The notes: generated from the letters alone by a model not told the origin. A stretch of 64,000 bases of DNA from Luzula sylvatica (GCA_946800325.1 OX326958.1:5404001-5468000), one strand, 5' to 3'. Positions 39,436 through 51,769 are shown, counted from the stretch's first letter. Numbers and translations: made by a program.

Positions 39436-39650
39436 CACATCACAACAACAGAACTGTGTATCAGCGACGGGAGACGAACTTCATCGACTGCCTGTCGCAA
39501 AAAATACAGATTTTACCTACTCTCCGTCGCAGAAAAACAATACCGACGGCCAAGATAGCTACGGCCCGTCGGACATAACCAACAAACACCGTTGGCCCGT
39601 CGCAGAATGCAGTACCCGTCGCAGAATACAGTACCCGTTGCACATCCTAA
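39436..39650. mobile_element. possible CACTA-like end with CCGTCGCAG subterminal repeats
   Basis: CACAACAACAGAACTGTGTA then TCAGCGACGG recalls the CACTACAAGAAAACTG...GCGACGG starts of plant CACTA elements. It is followed by repeated CCGTCGCAGAA motifs in both orientations. The CACTA terminus itself is altered and no partner end or 3-bp TSD was found. Confidence 0.35.
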
Positions 39651-42600
39651 CAATTATTATTATTTTTAAAATAATTCTGGTATATTTGTATTTTTACTTA
39701 AAATTGTTTCATATTAATCTTTAAAAAAAAAATAATGAAATATATTTATTTTCTAAACACAAATATTTTTTTTAAACTTTTACAACGTTATTATTCTTAA
39801 TTTTAGATATGAAAATTTAAAATATCATATGATTTTGATTTTTGTTTCTGTCCACGTATGTTGTTTTATTATTTTATAAGATCATATTTGATGGAGTTTA
39901 CCAATTAGTGTTGATTTCGTGTATGTTCATAGATCGATAAAGTATTGTTTGTCGATAAAGGAGTTTTTTGTGTATTTATTCCAGATTTTGAATTGTACGG
40001 TAAATGTCTATCTAATTATTTGTTGATTATTCTGATTCTTTTTTTTTGCATATTTTCGGATCTGGTGAAAATTGATTGGATTTTCGGGTAAAATGAGTTT
40101 TGATTTGTGTTTAATTAATGGAATGAGTTTTTGTTTGTTTGGTATTTTCAGGAGATTATTGCATATTTTTATTTAAAGCAACTTAATTAAGAATTATTAC
40201 AATAATTGAATTTTTCCTAAATTGCAGGATATGGAAGATTTCAAAGATTAATTACTTGATTTGTTCATTGTGTTATGAATATAATAATATGGATGTCAAG
40301 CAACAAATTTTGTGAAGATTGAGACATTAATTATAGGATATTTGGTATTGTATTATTTTCTTGTATTCTAACGATTATATATGGCAAGAACTTTCTTGGC
40401 CTGCACTTACCCTCTACTATATAAAGGGGTAGTGGCTATTGTATTCCTCTAACCATTCAATAGAAACATTGTCTCCTCCAATTTCTCTTTTGTTTTTTTT
40501 ATTTTGTAACACATTGCAAATTTTCATCCTAATTTTGGAATATATTTTTCTGTTAATTGTTATTGTATTGTAAATTAACTGGTAGTTTAATGTGAATTGT
40601 TAATTGATTGAAAATTAGAATCAATTAACTGTTAATTTAATTGTTAATTGCATTGTTTTTAAAATCGGACCGGACCGGTCGGTTCATCCATCCAAAAAAA
40701 CCGGATTCGGTGACAAAACCGGTTTAGTCCTCATATTGGACCGGAAATACATACGAACAAGTTAACTGACTTGAGCCGGCCGATTTTCCATAAAAAACCG
40801 GACCGCATGGACCAGAAAATGGGCTGGTTTATTTTTTTATTTTGCTCGGGGCTGCATGTTTCATGATTTTTTTTTTTTTGATTTGATTTAAAGGCCCATG
40901 GGCTAACTGCATGTTTTCATGATTCCTCACTGTTGATTATGCCCCCTTACAAAATCTCTACGATACCCCCTTACAAAATCTCAAAATATCACTAACTATC
41001 TTTTATACCCCCAACAAAATATTTTTTGTATCCCTATCAATATCTTTTATACCCCTGCAAAATATCATATATAGCCATGTATGTAATAAATATCATTTAT
41101 GTCCTTGTAATTATTTTGTGTGCCTTAATTATTTTTTAGATCCTTGTAATTATCTTTGAGCCCCCTATAATTATTTTTTATACCCCTATAATTATCTTTT
41201 ATGCCTTTTAACTTTTTTATACCCTCGTAATTATATTTTAGGTCCTTGTAATTATCTTTTAGGCCCCTATAATTATTTTGTATACCCCTATAATTATCTT
41301 TTATGCCTTTTAACTTTTTTATACCCCCGTAATTATATTTTAGATCCTTGTAATTATCTTTTAGGCCCTTGTAAATTAATTGATTTGATCATACATATCG
41401 AGTTAATTTATTTTTTCCTAATGTTGTCAACTATTGTACTTTTAGTTAACTATTAAATGTTGTATTAGTGGTTAATTAAATGGATTGTTAATTTCATGTT
41501 AGTTTTATGGAAAGATTGTATTAATATTGACTGTTAGTCATAACCAATGTTAATTAGAACATGTCAATATAATTAACTTGCTATATTGGAATATTAAATT
41601 TTTTGTGATAACTTCTAATTAATCACTAATTTAGTTAAAAAAATTATGAAACATATAAAGTTAGGATATATTAGACATGCAAAATCAATGATTAAAATTT
41701 TATATTGATCATTATTATTCAGCTAACTAATTTATTTTTTAATTACAAATTTGTTAAGTAATGAGGTTTACTCATTAATAAAGTTAGAAATTATTTGTTA
41801 ATAACTACACCAATTAATTAGCATAGTTGTCAACTGAAGTATTTGTTTGTTTTTTAATTAATAAAATTTTAGTAGTTAATTATGTTGTTAATTAATCGAA
41901 TCGTTAATTTTTTTTTTAATCAAGGTTTTAATGTTGGTTTTTTTGCAATTTAGTCCATGATTTCCAAAAAGAAATTATGTTTTAATCGATATTTCGGTCA
42001 ATTATATCAATATTTTTTGAGATCTTTCATACAATAATCCCGTGGTATTTCTTATTGACTGTTTTTGCAATCTTTTACCTAATTTCCAAAATTCATGTTT
42101 TTATCCACTGCCAAGTCCAGATTTTATCCACTGCCGTCTTATCGAAAATCAACCAGATATTCCTAATTTGAAGATTTGAAAACTGTGTATAAAAAAAAAC
42201 AAAGATCAAAATAAACTATAAAATAAGAAGAACCAAGTACCTAAAAGAAGGGTTTCTAGTCAACGTTAGAAGTGTGGAGGAAGAGCAAGTAACTAAAATA
42301 GAAATAAAATTAAAAGATCAGATTAAAGAAGAAGACGACTTACAGTTTCAGCTTTCTCCCGCCATTTTGGTTGTTACTGCAAATGTGACCCTTGTGGTTC
42401 TCGGCAGTGTTAGAACTACAGGAAAAGAGGCATTGGGAAATGTGAACTGCAGCATGTTTAAGCAATACAACAAACCAAACAAACGAAAGGTGGCGGGACG
42501 TTCACCGCAGTGTTAAAGCCAGGTGGCGGGCCCATGTGTCTGACAGGTCGCCTCACAGGATTTGATTTCTCCTTTGCCGATACGGGTAGCCTATCCATGA
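39651..42600. other. intergenic DNA with degenerate repeats
   Basis: No gene recognised. 40660-40870 holds ACCGGACCGG/CCGGTTT motifs of transposon-end type. 40960-41390 is a degenerate array of ~20-bp units (TACCCCTATAATTATCTTTT), including two ~100-bp higher-order copies. Confidence 0.5.
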
Positions 42601-42658
42601 ACCTGGTACCGAGTCCCCCCTCATTAGGCGCGCCGAAATCAAGTACGGAGGGAATTGC

Positions 42659-43020
42659 TTACATCATCATGCTCGATGAAAATGGACTCTGGTTCATAAA
42701 CGCATTCGATATCATATTATCGTTGTTAAATCCAAGTTGTGGAGAAGGAGGAGAAGGAAAAGGAAGTTTCTTCTCTCCAATTGTGAAATTATTTCGCTGC
42801 TCTAGAATTTGATTATCTGCCATTGCGAAATTGTGCAAACCAGTAGATAACAACTCTACGTAGTCCAAATTGTTCAATGGAGGAATTTGTGCGGAACAAT
42901 TGCGGAGATCCAAACTGTTGTCTAGAATGTTACCGCTCTTCAACAAGTAGGAATTTGTTATCGGAACGGTTACGGAGCTCATCCAACCCGCTGAGGCTAT
43001 TTGAATGTTTCGATCTATGA
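42659..43020 (-). pseudogene. unrecognised coding-like exon fused to an SMG7 fragment
   Basis: An open frame on the minus strand (DRNIQIASAGWMSSVTVPIT near the start, QIPPLNNLDYVELL and FPSPPSPQLGFNNDNM further on) has amino-acid composition of a real, low-complexity plant protein C-terminus. It may enter through the acceptor ATACAG near 43023 and ends at ATGTAAGC, usable as stop or donor. I do not recognise the family. It is probably captured exon sequence within the array-bearing element. Confidence 0.45.
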
Positions 43021-43039
43021 AATACCCCTGTATTTTTTA

Positions 43040-43138
43040 AAACTCTCTCTCCACCGAATCAGCATCGCCATAAAGGCCTTTATAACCCGCCAAATCGCCC
43101 AAATAAATCAAGCAACGATGACCAGATAAAACTCCTTT
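43040..43138 (-). pseudogene. SMG7/EST1-like fragment
   Basis: The 33-codon stretch contains SGHRCLIYLGDLAGYKGLYG then DADSVEREF, closely matching the 14-3-3-like/TPR region of plant SMG7, a nonsense-mediated decay and meiosis factor. In the family this exon continues into an Ala-Ser-Tyr-rich helix. Here a TAA and then unrelated sequence follow, so it is a fragment. It adjoins the 30-bp array, consistent with transposon capture. Confidence 0.7.
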
Positions 43139-43349
43139 CTTCATTTCCTTCTCTCTCTTCTCGTCTTTTACTGGGTCGATTTTGGGATAAACGACGTAAG
43201 TGTTTGGGTGGGGGAGACAAAGAGAAGAAGTTGGTGCACGAAATAATGATGTGGACCAGAGAAATCTAGAGAAATGGTTCACAGGAACCAAGGATAGGTA
43301 AGACCACAATTATAATTACTTCACTTGTAACTATGCTACTTCCAAATAC

Positions 43350-43795
43350 GTAGTTGGTATTACGGTAGTTCCAACAACTGTACTTGGGTTTACGGTAGTT
43401 GCAACAACCGTAGTTGGAATTACGGAAGTTCAAAATACCGTAGCTGGGAAAACGGCAGTTCGGACTACCATAGTTGGTTTTACGGGAGTTCCAACTACCG
43501 CAGTCTGTATTATGACATTTTCAACTGCCGTAGTTCGCTTTACGGCAGTTCCGATTACCGTAGTTGTAACTACGGTAGTTGCTATTACCGTAGTTGGTTT
43601 AACGGTAGTTCGAACCACCGTCGTTGGGTTTACGTCGGTTCGAACTACCGGTGCTGATTTTACGGCAGTTAGAACTACCGTAGTTGGTTTTACGGTAGAT
43701 CCAACTACCGTAGTTGGTTTTCCGGTAGTTCCATCTAACGTAGTTGGAATTACGGTTGTTCCAAATACCGTAGTTGCCTTTGTGGGGGTCCGACT
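43350..43795. repeat. 30-bp array, copy 1 (14.5 units)
   Basis: Exact 30-bp period, consensus GTAGTTCCAACTACCGTAGT then TGGTTTTACG, 14 full units plus a half. Each unit contains AACTACCGTAGTT-type dyad symmetry, so both strands read alike. Because 30 is a multiple of 3, frames stay open and translate as Thr-Val-Val repeats (for example 43512-43799), which is likely incidental. Units are 10-25% diverged. Confidence 0.93.
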
Positions 43796-44752
43796 GTAAT
43801 TCTGATTACGTCAGTTGTGTGGTCGACTGTAGATGCAATTATGTTTTTGTTTTTTTAAGCAGTCAGCGGTCGTTCAAATTCTAAGGGCCTGTTTGGACGT
43901 CGGTAGATAAGGCAGTTTGTAGATGTATTTAAGTGTAGTTTCTCTATTCTAATTGTTTCGTTCGGTGCGTCTGATCAAATTTCTGCAATTACTATTTTAC
44001 TTTAAACGCTTTTCAAATCTTTCATATCTTGGGCTTAAAGGAGGACAGGCCCCATTTTATATTGGAAATTAGCTCATTTAAGTTACATTAAAATAAAATA
44101 TGAAGGTTGCACGTCGTAGCATGATTATAGAGTCAGGTACCCACCTGAGATGAATCAAAGCAAAGCACGTAGTTTTGTACGATTGAAGAGTTAATTCACT
44201 CAAAAAGATTCGACTCACGGTCCTGTCCTGTGGTTGTGGCTGTAGTTGTACTCATAAACATGCATGAACCAGCTAAATTTACGTACGGATAAGTTCGTAA
44301 CTCGGATTAATCATTCCACCAGGGAGGTCTCACATTTTGTGTACATTAATTTGTAGTTAGGTCGTCGAATTAATTTACACCATAAATTCGTAATAATATC
44401 AACTCAAGTTGCATGAAGCATAAGCAAGCTGAGGTTCTCATTACTGCACATCTTAACCCGTTCAAATCTGCAAGGGTAAAGGATTGCAATCACAGAAAAT
44501 AAAGCATCTGGCAGGAAGGCAATCAAAACGGTCACTCCCCATCTCTTTCTCCTTCGCATCTTTAAATATTTAGAAAATAAAGCATAAGGATTGCAATCAC
44601 ATAAACATGCATGATAATTTTTTTCCTTCTAAATCCTTCATTTTTCTTTCTCACTTTCTCACTGGTCGATACTTTAATTTGTCTTTCACTATCATGCTTG
44701 GCCTCTTGTGAAATAATACAAAGTTTTTCACACTTAACTTGCAAGCCCGATA

Positions 44753-47350
44753 GGCTCACAAACACAAAATACCGATGGACTCCCGAACAGTGACGTGGTG
44801 CTGAACCAGCTCCTTCCCTCTTCCACGTAATAATACCCAATCTAAGAAGAAATTTGTTGCACAACTCCTCCCTCTTTGTGCATGACTCCACCTCCAAAGA
44901 CTCCTTCCTTTTGGGTCGTTCTCATCCACGCTCGTGCCGTCAGCTCTCCGGTTCTTCTTCATCTTCTTCTTCTTCTTCGCTATTCCATCTCTCTTGGTCA
45001 CTCTCTAGTTACTCGTTTTGCAGGATGTTCTTCTCGCCAAAAATTCTAGCTCTCCAAGTATCTCCGCCTCCATTTCGTTCGCCAAATTCCTTCGCCAAAA
45101 ATTTCGGCTGTCCAATCCGCCCAGTCAACAGTCGTTTTGCTGGATTCCTTCGTTAACAGAGACTCCTTGAAAGAAGGCCCAATTTTCTATCCCAAATCAG
45201 GCCAATTTCAACCAATTACATCTCGAATTAGATTGTGCCAATTTCAATTTCGGAACCTAATTTATGTCCCAAATCAGTCATAACTAATGATTCATCTTAA
45301 ATTCATTGTGTCAATTATCTCAATTGAGTACAGAAGAGGAGTGTCTTTGTGAATTGTAGTTGAAACTCAAAAAGAAATTATGTATGTCAGAACTTTTCAT
45401 TTTAGCCCATCAAGATTCTTAATTTCACAATTTAGGAGCATCGATTCTTAGTTATCTTTTATATGCAGATATCAGCTATAAATTTCGAGCTATAATATTC
45501 ATCTTGGTGAATGTTTAAGTTTATATATATTTTTGCAATATTCTTTTTCTTTCTGATGAATGGAATGGTGACATGGCAAGTCTTTTCCTTCAAAATACAA
45601 AGGTGGAGTGAAAAGGGTTAAGGACGCATGCATTTGCATGGCAGATTGGCATTATCATTCCAAATCAAATTACAAAATGTTTTGAGCTATGCATACATTC
45701 AAAGTGTATAGACGTAGTATATAGTTGTTATATGTACATAAGGTTATATTCATTACAATTACGATGAAATTTATCTTACTTGTAGTATATAGATGTAGTA
45801 TATATAATCCAATAAAATCAAAGTTAATAGCTGTTGAGATTATGCATAAAATCCAGAACTATTTCTAGACATACAAAACTCTTAATTATTATTTTCGACA
45901 CCTAATACTGCAATCGAATAATATTCTCAACAACAATTACATGTAAACATCCAATCCATAATTTATTTCTAGTCATCTAATTGAATTATTGCTAAAACAT
46001 TACAAAATCATAAATCATCAAAAACAAATACTACAAATTTTTGGAGATGTTGCAGATTAAAAAAATTTAAATGGATTTGGCATGCTGCTTCCTTGTCCGC
46101 CTAAACTTGTTGAAACAAATGGCATTGAACCGCCTTCTCCAATATGTGGGCGTGGTTTAACGTCCGTAGTTGATTTCACCGTTGGCTTGCCCGCGTGAGT
46201 ACATTCGAAAGTTGCATTCATTTTCTCTCCTTCAATTTTTTGACATGATCTCTTTGCCACCGCAAATCCATTTCTTTTAGCAAAGTTTGCATAATATAAA
46301 TACGCTTCTTCATCCGTGTTGAAAATCATTCCCACTTTCGGTTCCTCAACCGTGTCATCTTGTGCATTCAATGGTGCCGAACCATAATCCATCTATGTTC
46401 TGCAAAAAATAAAGAACTTGTATTGATTTAATCCGAACTTCGAATTATGTTCTGACTGCAAAAAATATATGCTGAAAAAATAAATTAATATGAAAAAACA
46501 TAATTGTATAGAAGAATTTCTTGATTGATTATTTTACGAAAACACAAATAAAAATCAAGCACAAAATCGAGTTAGGGTACTTAACAATGAAAAAATATGA
46601 TTCTACATAAGAGTAATATTCTAACTATAATCCCCAATTTAACGAACTTACTGAGAAGATCAAGCATCTGAACCTCGCAAATTGAACCAATATCCAAATT
46701 CAATTTTGCCAAAGTAACCCACCCCCCAGAAATGAACAAATAAAAGGTCAATTAACAATCATCACTCAATACACATGAATTAGATGCTAAATAAAATAGT
46801 TGGGCTAAAAAAGTTAGCTGCTACACACATTAATTGTGCTCAATACACTACCATCATCACACGCAACAAGCAATGTTTGGTCTGACGAAAGAATCTGATG
46901 AAAATTGGACTCAATACACTGTACATGAAATTGAGTGGAATTGACTTGATTTGGGATAGAGATTCTTACCTTGCAATTGAAAATATAGAAGAGAGATGGG
47001 CAATCGGAAGAAGGAATCTATGTTGGCGATGAATCAAACAAAACAATTGTTGATTGGGCGGATTGGAGATTGTTGGTGAAGGAAGAAGACAATCTGGTGA
47101 GAGAAAATAGAGGCGGAGGTAGAACAAAACCAGCAAAACGCGTAACTAGGCGAAGATCTATGGGAGGAAATATTTGGCGAGCGAAATTGGAAAGAGTAAC
47201 GATCGCAAGGATCGGAGAAGATTTAAAACATCTCTCTATCCTCGTCAGACTTTGAGCGTAGACTAGGTTTACAAGTGTGGAGGGAGGAAAATATTGATTC
47301 AGCACCACGTCACTGTTCGGGAGTCCATCGGTGGTTTGTGTTTGTGAGCC
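44753..47350. mobile_element. 2.6-kb long-TIR Mutator-like element with FAR1-domain ORF
   Basis: Ends GGCTCACAAACACAAA on both sides. Similarity continues inward (CCGATGGACTCCCGAACAGT, CACGTGGTGCTGAA-like, then CCAATCCGCCCA) for ~400 bp with large mismatched patches. Long TIRs with promoter-like, CT-rich content are typical of Mutator-like elements. No clean 9-bp TSD is visible. It carries a truncated FAR1-type gene in the right half, transcribed inward from the right TIR. Confidence 0.75.
46057..46392 (-). CDS. FAR1/FHY3-related short protein (FAR1 domain only)
   Basis: A 111-codon frame with ATG at 46390-46392. Residues ~18-80 (EEPKVGMIFNTDEEAYLYYA, then NFAKRNGFAVAKRSC) are a FAR1 DNA-binding domain of WRKY-GCM1 type. 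Family members are transcription factors domesticated from Mutator transposases. The transposase-like and SWIM zinc-finger domains are absent; after ~85 residues the protein is Gly/Ser/Pro-rich and stops (NPFKFF). The ATG lies just after an acceptor (TTTTTTGCAG near 46400); a matching donor (TGCAAG/GTAAGA near 46974) would give a spliced leader starting in the TIR. It may be a real short gene, or a transposon-derived remnant. Confidence 0.65.
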   Translation of the reverse strand: MDYGSAPLNAQDDTVEEPKVGMIFNTDEEAYLYYANFAKRNGFAVAKRSCQKIEGEKMNATFECTHAGKPTVKSTTDVKPRPHIGEGGSMPFVSTSLGGQGSSMPNPFKFF

Positions 47351-48024
47351 CATACTTTCTCTCTGGTCGTGAAATAAAGCTTAATTTTGGTGTTTTCAAG
47401 CTACTGATTTTTATTCTGAGTAGATTCAATCTCTCTCAATTTTAAAAGAACGCACACATTATTTTCTATAAATATGGAAATTATTCTCCTAAACATTTTT
47501 TTGTTTAATTGTTTCAAATTCATTTGGATTTTCACGTGGATTTGTTACCAAAAATTCATGTGGACAATAATGAAAAAAAATATGATTTTCTCAAGTAAAT
47601 TTTTTCTTCGATTTTCATGTGGATTTGTTACAAAAGAAATTATTCTTGACTTTTCATGTATGTGCTGTTTGACTCTGTTGATTTTGCAATCAAACTGGCA
47701 TTGGTACATTTCAATCTCTGGCTTTTCAACATATTATGTTAGACCGGAATTTTACATCTATTTTTGTTATCATCAAAATTAGCTAGTTTGATCAATCTTC
47801 ATTCTCTGTCTAATTACAAATCACAAGATGATATATGACTATAAACTAGACTTATTTAGATGGAGTATTAATTTTCTTAATCCAAACACAAAAGTTGTGA
47901 CTGCAGCAGTTTCATCTTCTTTTCATCCAAACACCAAAAAAACAAATTACACTGCTGGAGTTGGGATCGTTGTAGTCTCAACTTCCTTGGTACTTTCAAA
48001 ATTGGTTACCCAATCAGGCCCTAA

Positions 48025-48335
48025 ATGTTGTGGTTGCAACTACGACGAAGATTCTAACTATTGGAGCTCTTCTGACGGTTGTTCTCACTACTGCACTTGT
48101 GCAATTACTGCACAAAAACACAAGTTTTTGCAGCTCGAAGAACAAAACAACTGTAGGGACACTAATTCGTATGTTTGCCTGTTTAGGTCGATCCACTTCA
48201 CCACTTTTCTCCGACTCTCTAAGCTTTCAATGGCGATTTTAGGGTTTTTGGAGGCTTGTTGCGTAAAAATGGCTAGCAGATCTGGAGCGGCTGGAATCAT
48301 TTCGTAAAAATGGCGATTGGGTTAATTTCAAAGTT
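48025..48335 (-). repeat. array-family flank, copy 1, with conserved small ORF
   Basis: Matches 59140-59460 (direct) and 58395-58690 (inverted). The minus-strand frame ending here starts MIPAAPDLLAIFTQQASKNP (48300 downward), continues ..SLESRRKVV..NRQTYELV and stays open in all three copies for ~50 codons with a few replacements. I do not know the protein. Homology with the other copies stops at GGGTTAATTTC (~48335). Confidence 0.7.
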
Positions 48336-48339
48336 CGCA

Positions 48340-48803
48340 GGATCAGCGACTTGGACAAGGAGTCAACTCGAGCCGGAGTCGGCGTTGGCCGGCCCGATTC
48401 CGGTCGAAATAGTCCGATTTTGCTCGATTTTGCTTCGAGAGAGATCATTTGGTGAGTAAAAATGATAAAATTGAATGAGAGATGGTTGTTGCGTCGTTAA
48501 GGAGTTGAAATAGAGAGACGTAAAGGGATTTCAGTGTTTCATTTTCGAGCTTCTGTAAGGTGTGTGTGTGTGTGTGTGTGTGTTCGGAGGTAAGAATTTC
48601 AAGAGGAATTAGAATTAGAATCTTAAGATTCAATAAATTGAAATTTTTTGTTTGGACAACTTTTAAATGTAGAATTAACAAATGAGGGTAAATATTTCTC
48701 CATACAAAACCTACAAATTGTATTTCTCCAAATATCTAGAATGCCAAGATGATGAAAAGTTTAAAGCTAATAAAATACATGCTAATTAAGTTTAGAGCTT
48801 ATC

Positions 48804-48838
<35 letters not shown>

Positions 48839-49168
48839 TACTACAACAATTATAATATAAATATAATATAATATAAAATAATACAACAATGCATTTAAAT
48901 TTTATAAGTTACAATATTAAAGTATTTTTATATATTATTATAATAATTATATTACTAATGTATTAAATTGGGGTAAAATATTATAATTACAGAATAATTA
49001 TAATATAATAATTACTGTACATAATAATTAAATTATATATATAAACAATATAATATAATATATATTATTATATGAATAAAATACAATATTATAATAATAT
49101 AATAATGTATTTAAAATATTATATTATTATTATATCTATTATATAGATAATATGATATAATTATTTGT

Positions 49169-49217
<49 letters not shown>

Positions 49218-49434
49218 TGTAAATATTATTTAAATATATTTATATAAATATTATTACTAATATAATATATTTGTATAAATATGACTATATAAATATTTTT
49301 AAATAAATATATTATTATTATTATTTAAAATATTTTAATTTTAATATTAATATTATAATATTATTAAAATTAGTACCGTAATATTACTACAATTAATAAT
49401 ATTATGATAATTTTATATTGCAATAATGTTATAT
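48340..49434. other. intergenic DNA with microsatellites
   Basis: Holds (TG)n at 48558-48582, (AAT)n at 48805-48838 and 49170-49215, and otherwise nearly pure A+T. No gene seen; the 69-codon frame at 48239-48448 has no recognisable domain. Confidence 0.6.
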
Positions 49435-49749
49435 TAATTATAAGAAATAACCTCACTTTTGCCCCCCGAAGTGTTCAAAAAAGTGCAACTTGTCCCCCAA
49501 ACTCTAATTTTGTTCATTTTGCCCCCTGAACTCTCATTTTTGCTCACTTTTGCCCCCTCCATCAGTTAAGTGCACATTCAGCAGTTAAGTGATGACGTGG
49601 CAGTGATGACGTGGCAATTTTTTGATGATTTTGTTGATGACGTGGCAAAATTTATATTATAAAATTACACATAGATTAATTAACCCATTTAATAAATAAT
49701 TAACCCTAACCCAAACTAATTTAATCCAAACTAAACCCAAACCCATTTA

Positions 49750-49875
49750 ATTAACCCCCTCTCTCTCGCAGCTCTCTCTCTCTCTCTCACAGCTCTCTTT
49801 CTCGCCACTCTCTCTGTCTCTCGCAGCTCTCTCTCTCGCCACTCTCTCTCTCTCGCAGCTCTCTCTCTCTCCACA

Positions 49876-49913
<38 letters not shown>

Positions 49914-50028
49914 ACTCTTCCTCGTCGCTGACCCCTCTCTCTCTCGCAACTCTCTCTCGTCGCCGACCCCGCTCTCTCTCGCAGCTCTCTCTCGTCGCCG
50001 ACCCCGCTCTCTCTCGCAGCTCTCTCTC

Positions 50029-50082
<54 letters not shown>

Positions 50083-50090
50083 ATTTTTAG
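49750..50090. repeat. (CT)n / CTCTCTCGCAGCT repeat block
   Basis: Long CT runs interrupted by CGCAGCT and CGTCGCCGACCCC motifs. The minus-strand frame 49731-50162 is an Arg-Glu repeat and is not a gene. Confidence 0.9.
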
Positions 50091-50569
50091 CGGCGGTTCT
50101 TTATTTTCACCGACGGTACCCCCACTGAAACTTTTTTTCAGATTTTTTTTTAATTGTTCCATAATATTTTAAAAAATGAGAAAAAACAAAATAAAAAAAT
50201 CTGATTTGACTGTAGAATAATAAAAAATTTCCATAGACAATAATAAATTACATAATCCACAATGATACTATCTAAATCATACATAATCAACAATAATTTT
50301 TTCTAAATCATACAAATGTTTTAAACACAATTATGCGTACATCACCTTGCTCTCCATTCTCTCGTAACCCTAGCACTCAACCCTCTCGTAACCCTAGCGG
50401 CAAATAATCTCCATCCTCTCCACTACATCCACTCTCGTAACCCTAGCGGCACATAATCTCCATCCTCTCCACTGCACCCGTTAACCATTTGCTCGGTGTT
50501 CTTCACGAGTTTCGAGATCCAATTGATTTTGAGAAGCCGAATATGCGGTACGATTTTAACTTTTGTCCT

Positions 50570-51042
50570 TTCTCTGTACCGGTTCAAAGCATCTTCAAAC
50601 CCATCTACAAACAAATAATTAATTACGTTTTAGCCCCTCATACAAAAAAATAATATGATTGAATCGAAGTATGTGAAGGGAATCGTACCAAAGCATTTGT
50701 TGGTCGGGGCTTATCCTCGCTCTCGTAATTTCCACTTTAGTCCCTGAAAAAATGTAAAATTAACGTTTTCACTTTTTAAATATTTAGAAATGAATTAATA
50801 AAATAACTAAACCTGCGAGGCGAAGATGTTGTACGATTTCTCTGTACCGGTTCAAAGCATCTTCAAACACATCTACAAACAAATAATTAATTACATTTTA
50901 GCCCCTCATACAAAAAAAAATAATATGATTGAATCGAAGTATGTGAAGGAAATCGTACCAAAGCATTTGTTGGTCGGGGCTTATCCTTGCTCTCGTAATT
51001 TCCACTTTAGTCCCTGAAAAAAATGTAAACTTCCAGAATTTT
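50570..51042. repeat. ~265-bp tandem duplication inside the Mutator-like element
   Basis: TTCTCTGTACCGGTTCAAAG through TCCACTTTAGTCCCTG occurs at 50570-50750 and again at 50837-51018. On the minus strand, frame 50423-50614 (VDGFEDALNRYRERTKVKIV) looks coding-like, suggesting a captured fragment of unknown origin. (AG)n follows at 51045-51101. Confidence 0.75.
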
Positions 51043-51044
51043 AC

Positions 51045-51104
<60 letters not shown>

Positions 51105-51769
51105 TGACTATTTAGAGGGACTAAATTGCAAAATTGTCATTTTTGAATACCAACCCTAATAATACCCTTCTCGGCAGTGAACCACTGAAATTATTCCACC
51201 ACCACTAAGAATCGAACAAACATTATCGTCGTCACTGATCACCAAGCATTCTCGAAGCCCCCATGTATTTTCACACGTATACTTTGAAGGCTTCTAGTAT
51301 TATTTAAAAAGTGAACTCAATTGGGATTTCATGAATGAAGATTGAGAACTCAATTGCAAAATTAACGCGAAATTAGCGCAAAAACAAATTCTGCCTAATT
51401 TCAAAGACAAAATTAACGAAAAAAACCATAATTTCATCCCTAATTTCTGACTAATCAATTTCATAAAATCAAATTCTGCCTAATTCCTATTCAATTTCTA
51501 TCAATTTCTATCAATTTCTAATCAATTTCGAAATGCACCTGATTTTTAAAATTACAAAAATAGCCCCCTGATTTTACAAATTACAAAATAGCCCCTGATT
51601 TCAAAGGAGAATCAATCAAAATGTGACAGATTTCAGCCTAATTTCTAATCAATTTCATAAAATCAATTTCTAATCAAAATTTCAGCCTAATCAATTTCTA
51701 ATCAATTTCAAAAACAAAATTAACGCAAAAATACTCGAAGGAGAAGGCTGCGAACATTAGAGAGAACAA

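Larger units (their letters stand above)
43885..48021. mobile_element. 4137-bp PIF/Harbinger-like insertion
   Basis: Begins GGGCCTGTTTGG and ends as the reverse complement of GGGCCTGATTGG (11 of 12), with a 3-bp TAA duplication (43882-43884, 48022-48024). Sequences at ~59137 and ~58685 read straight through CAAATTCTAAATG, giving two independent empty sites. No transposase or Myb-like Harbinger frame is seen; most of its length is the nested Mutator-like element at 44753-47350. Confidence 0.88.

Noticed and set aside
43512..43799. 95-codon Thr-Val repeat protein
   Set aside because: The 30-bp array period keeps frames open by arithmetic; both strands give similar frames, and no conserved start or domain is present.
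49731..50162. 143-codon Arg-Glu-rich frame
   Set aside because: It is translation of a (CT)n repeat block inside a Mutator-like element.
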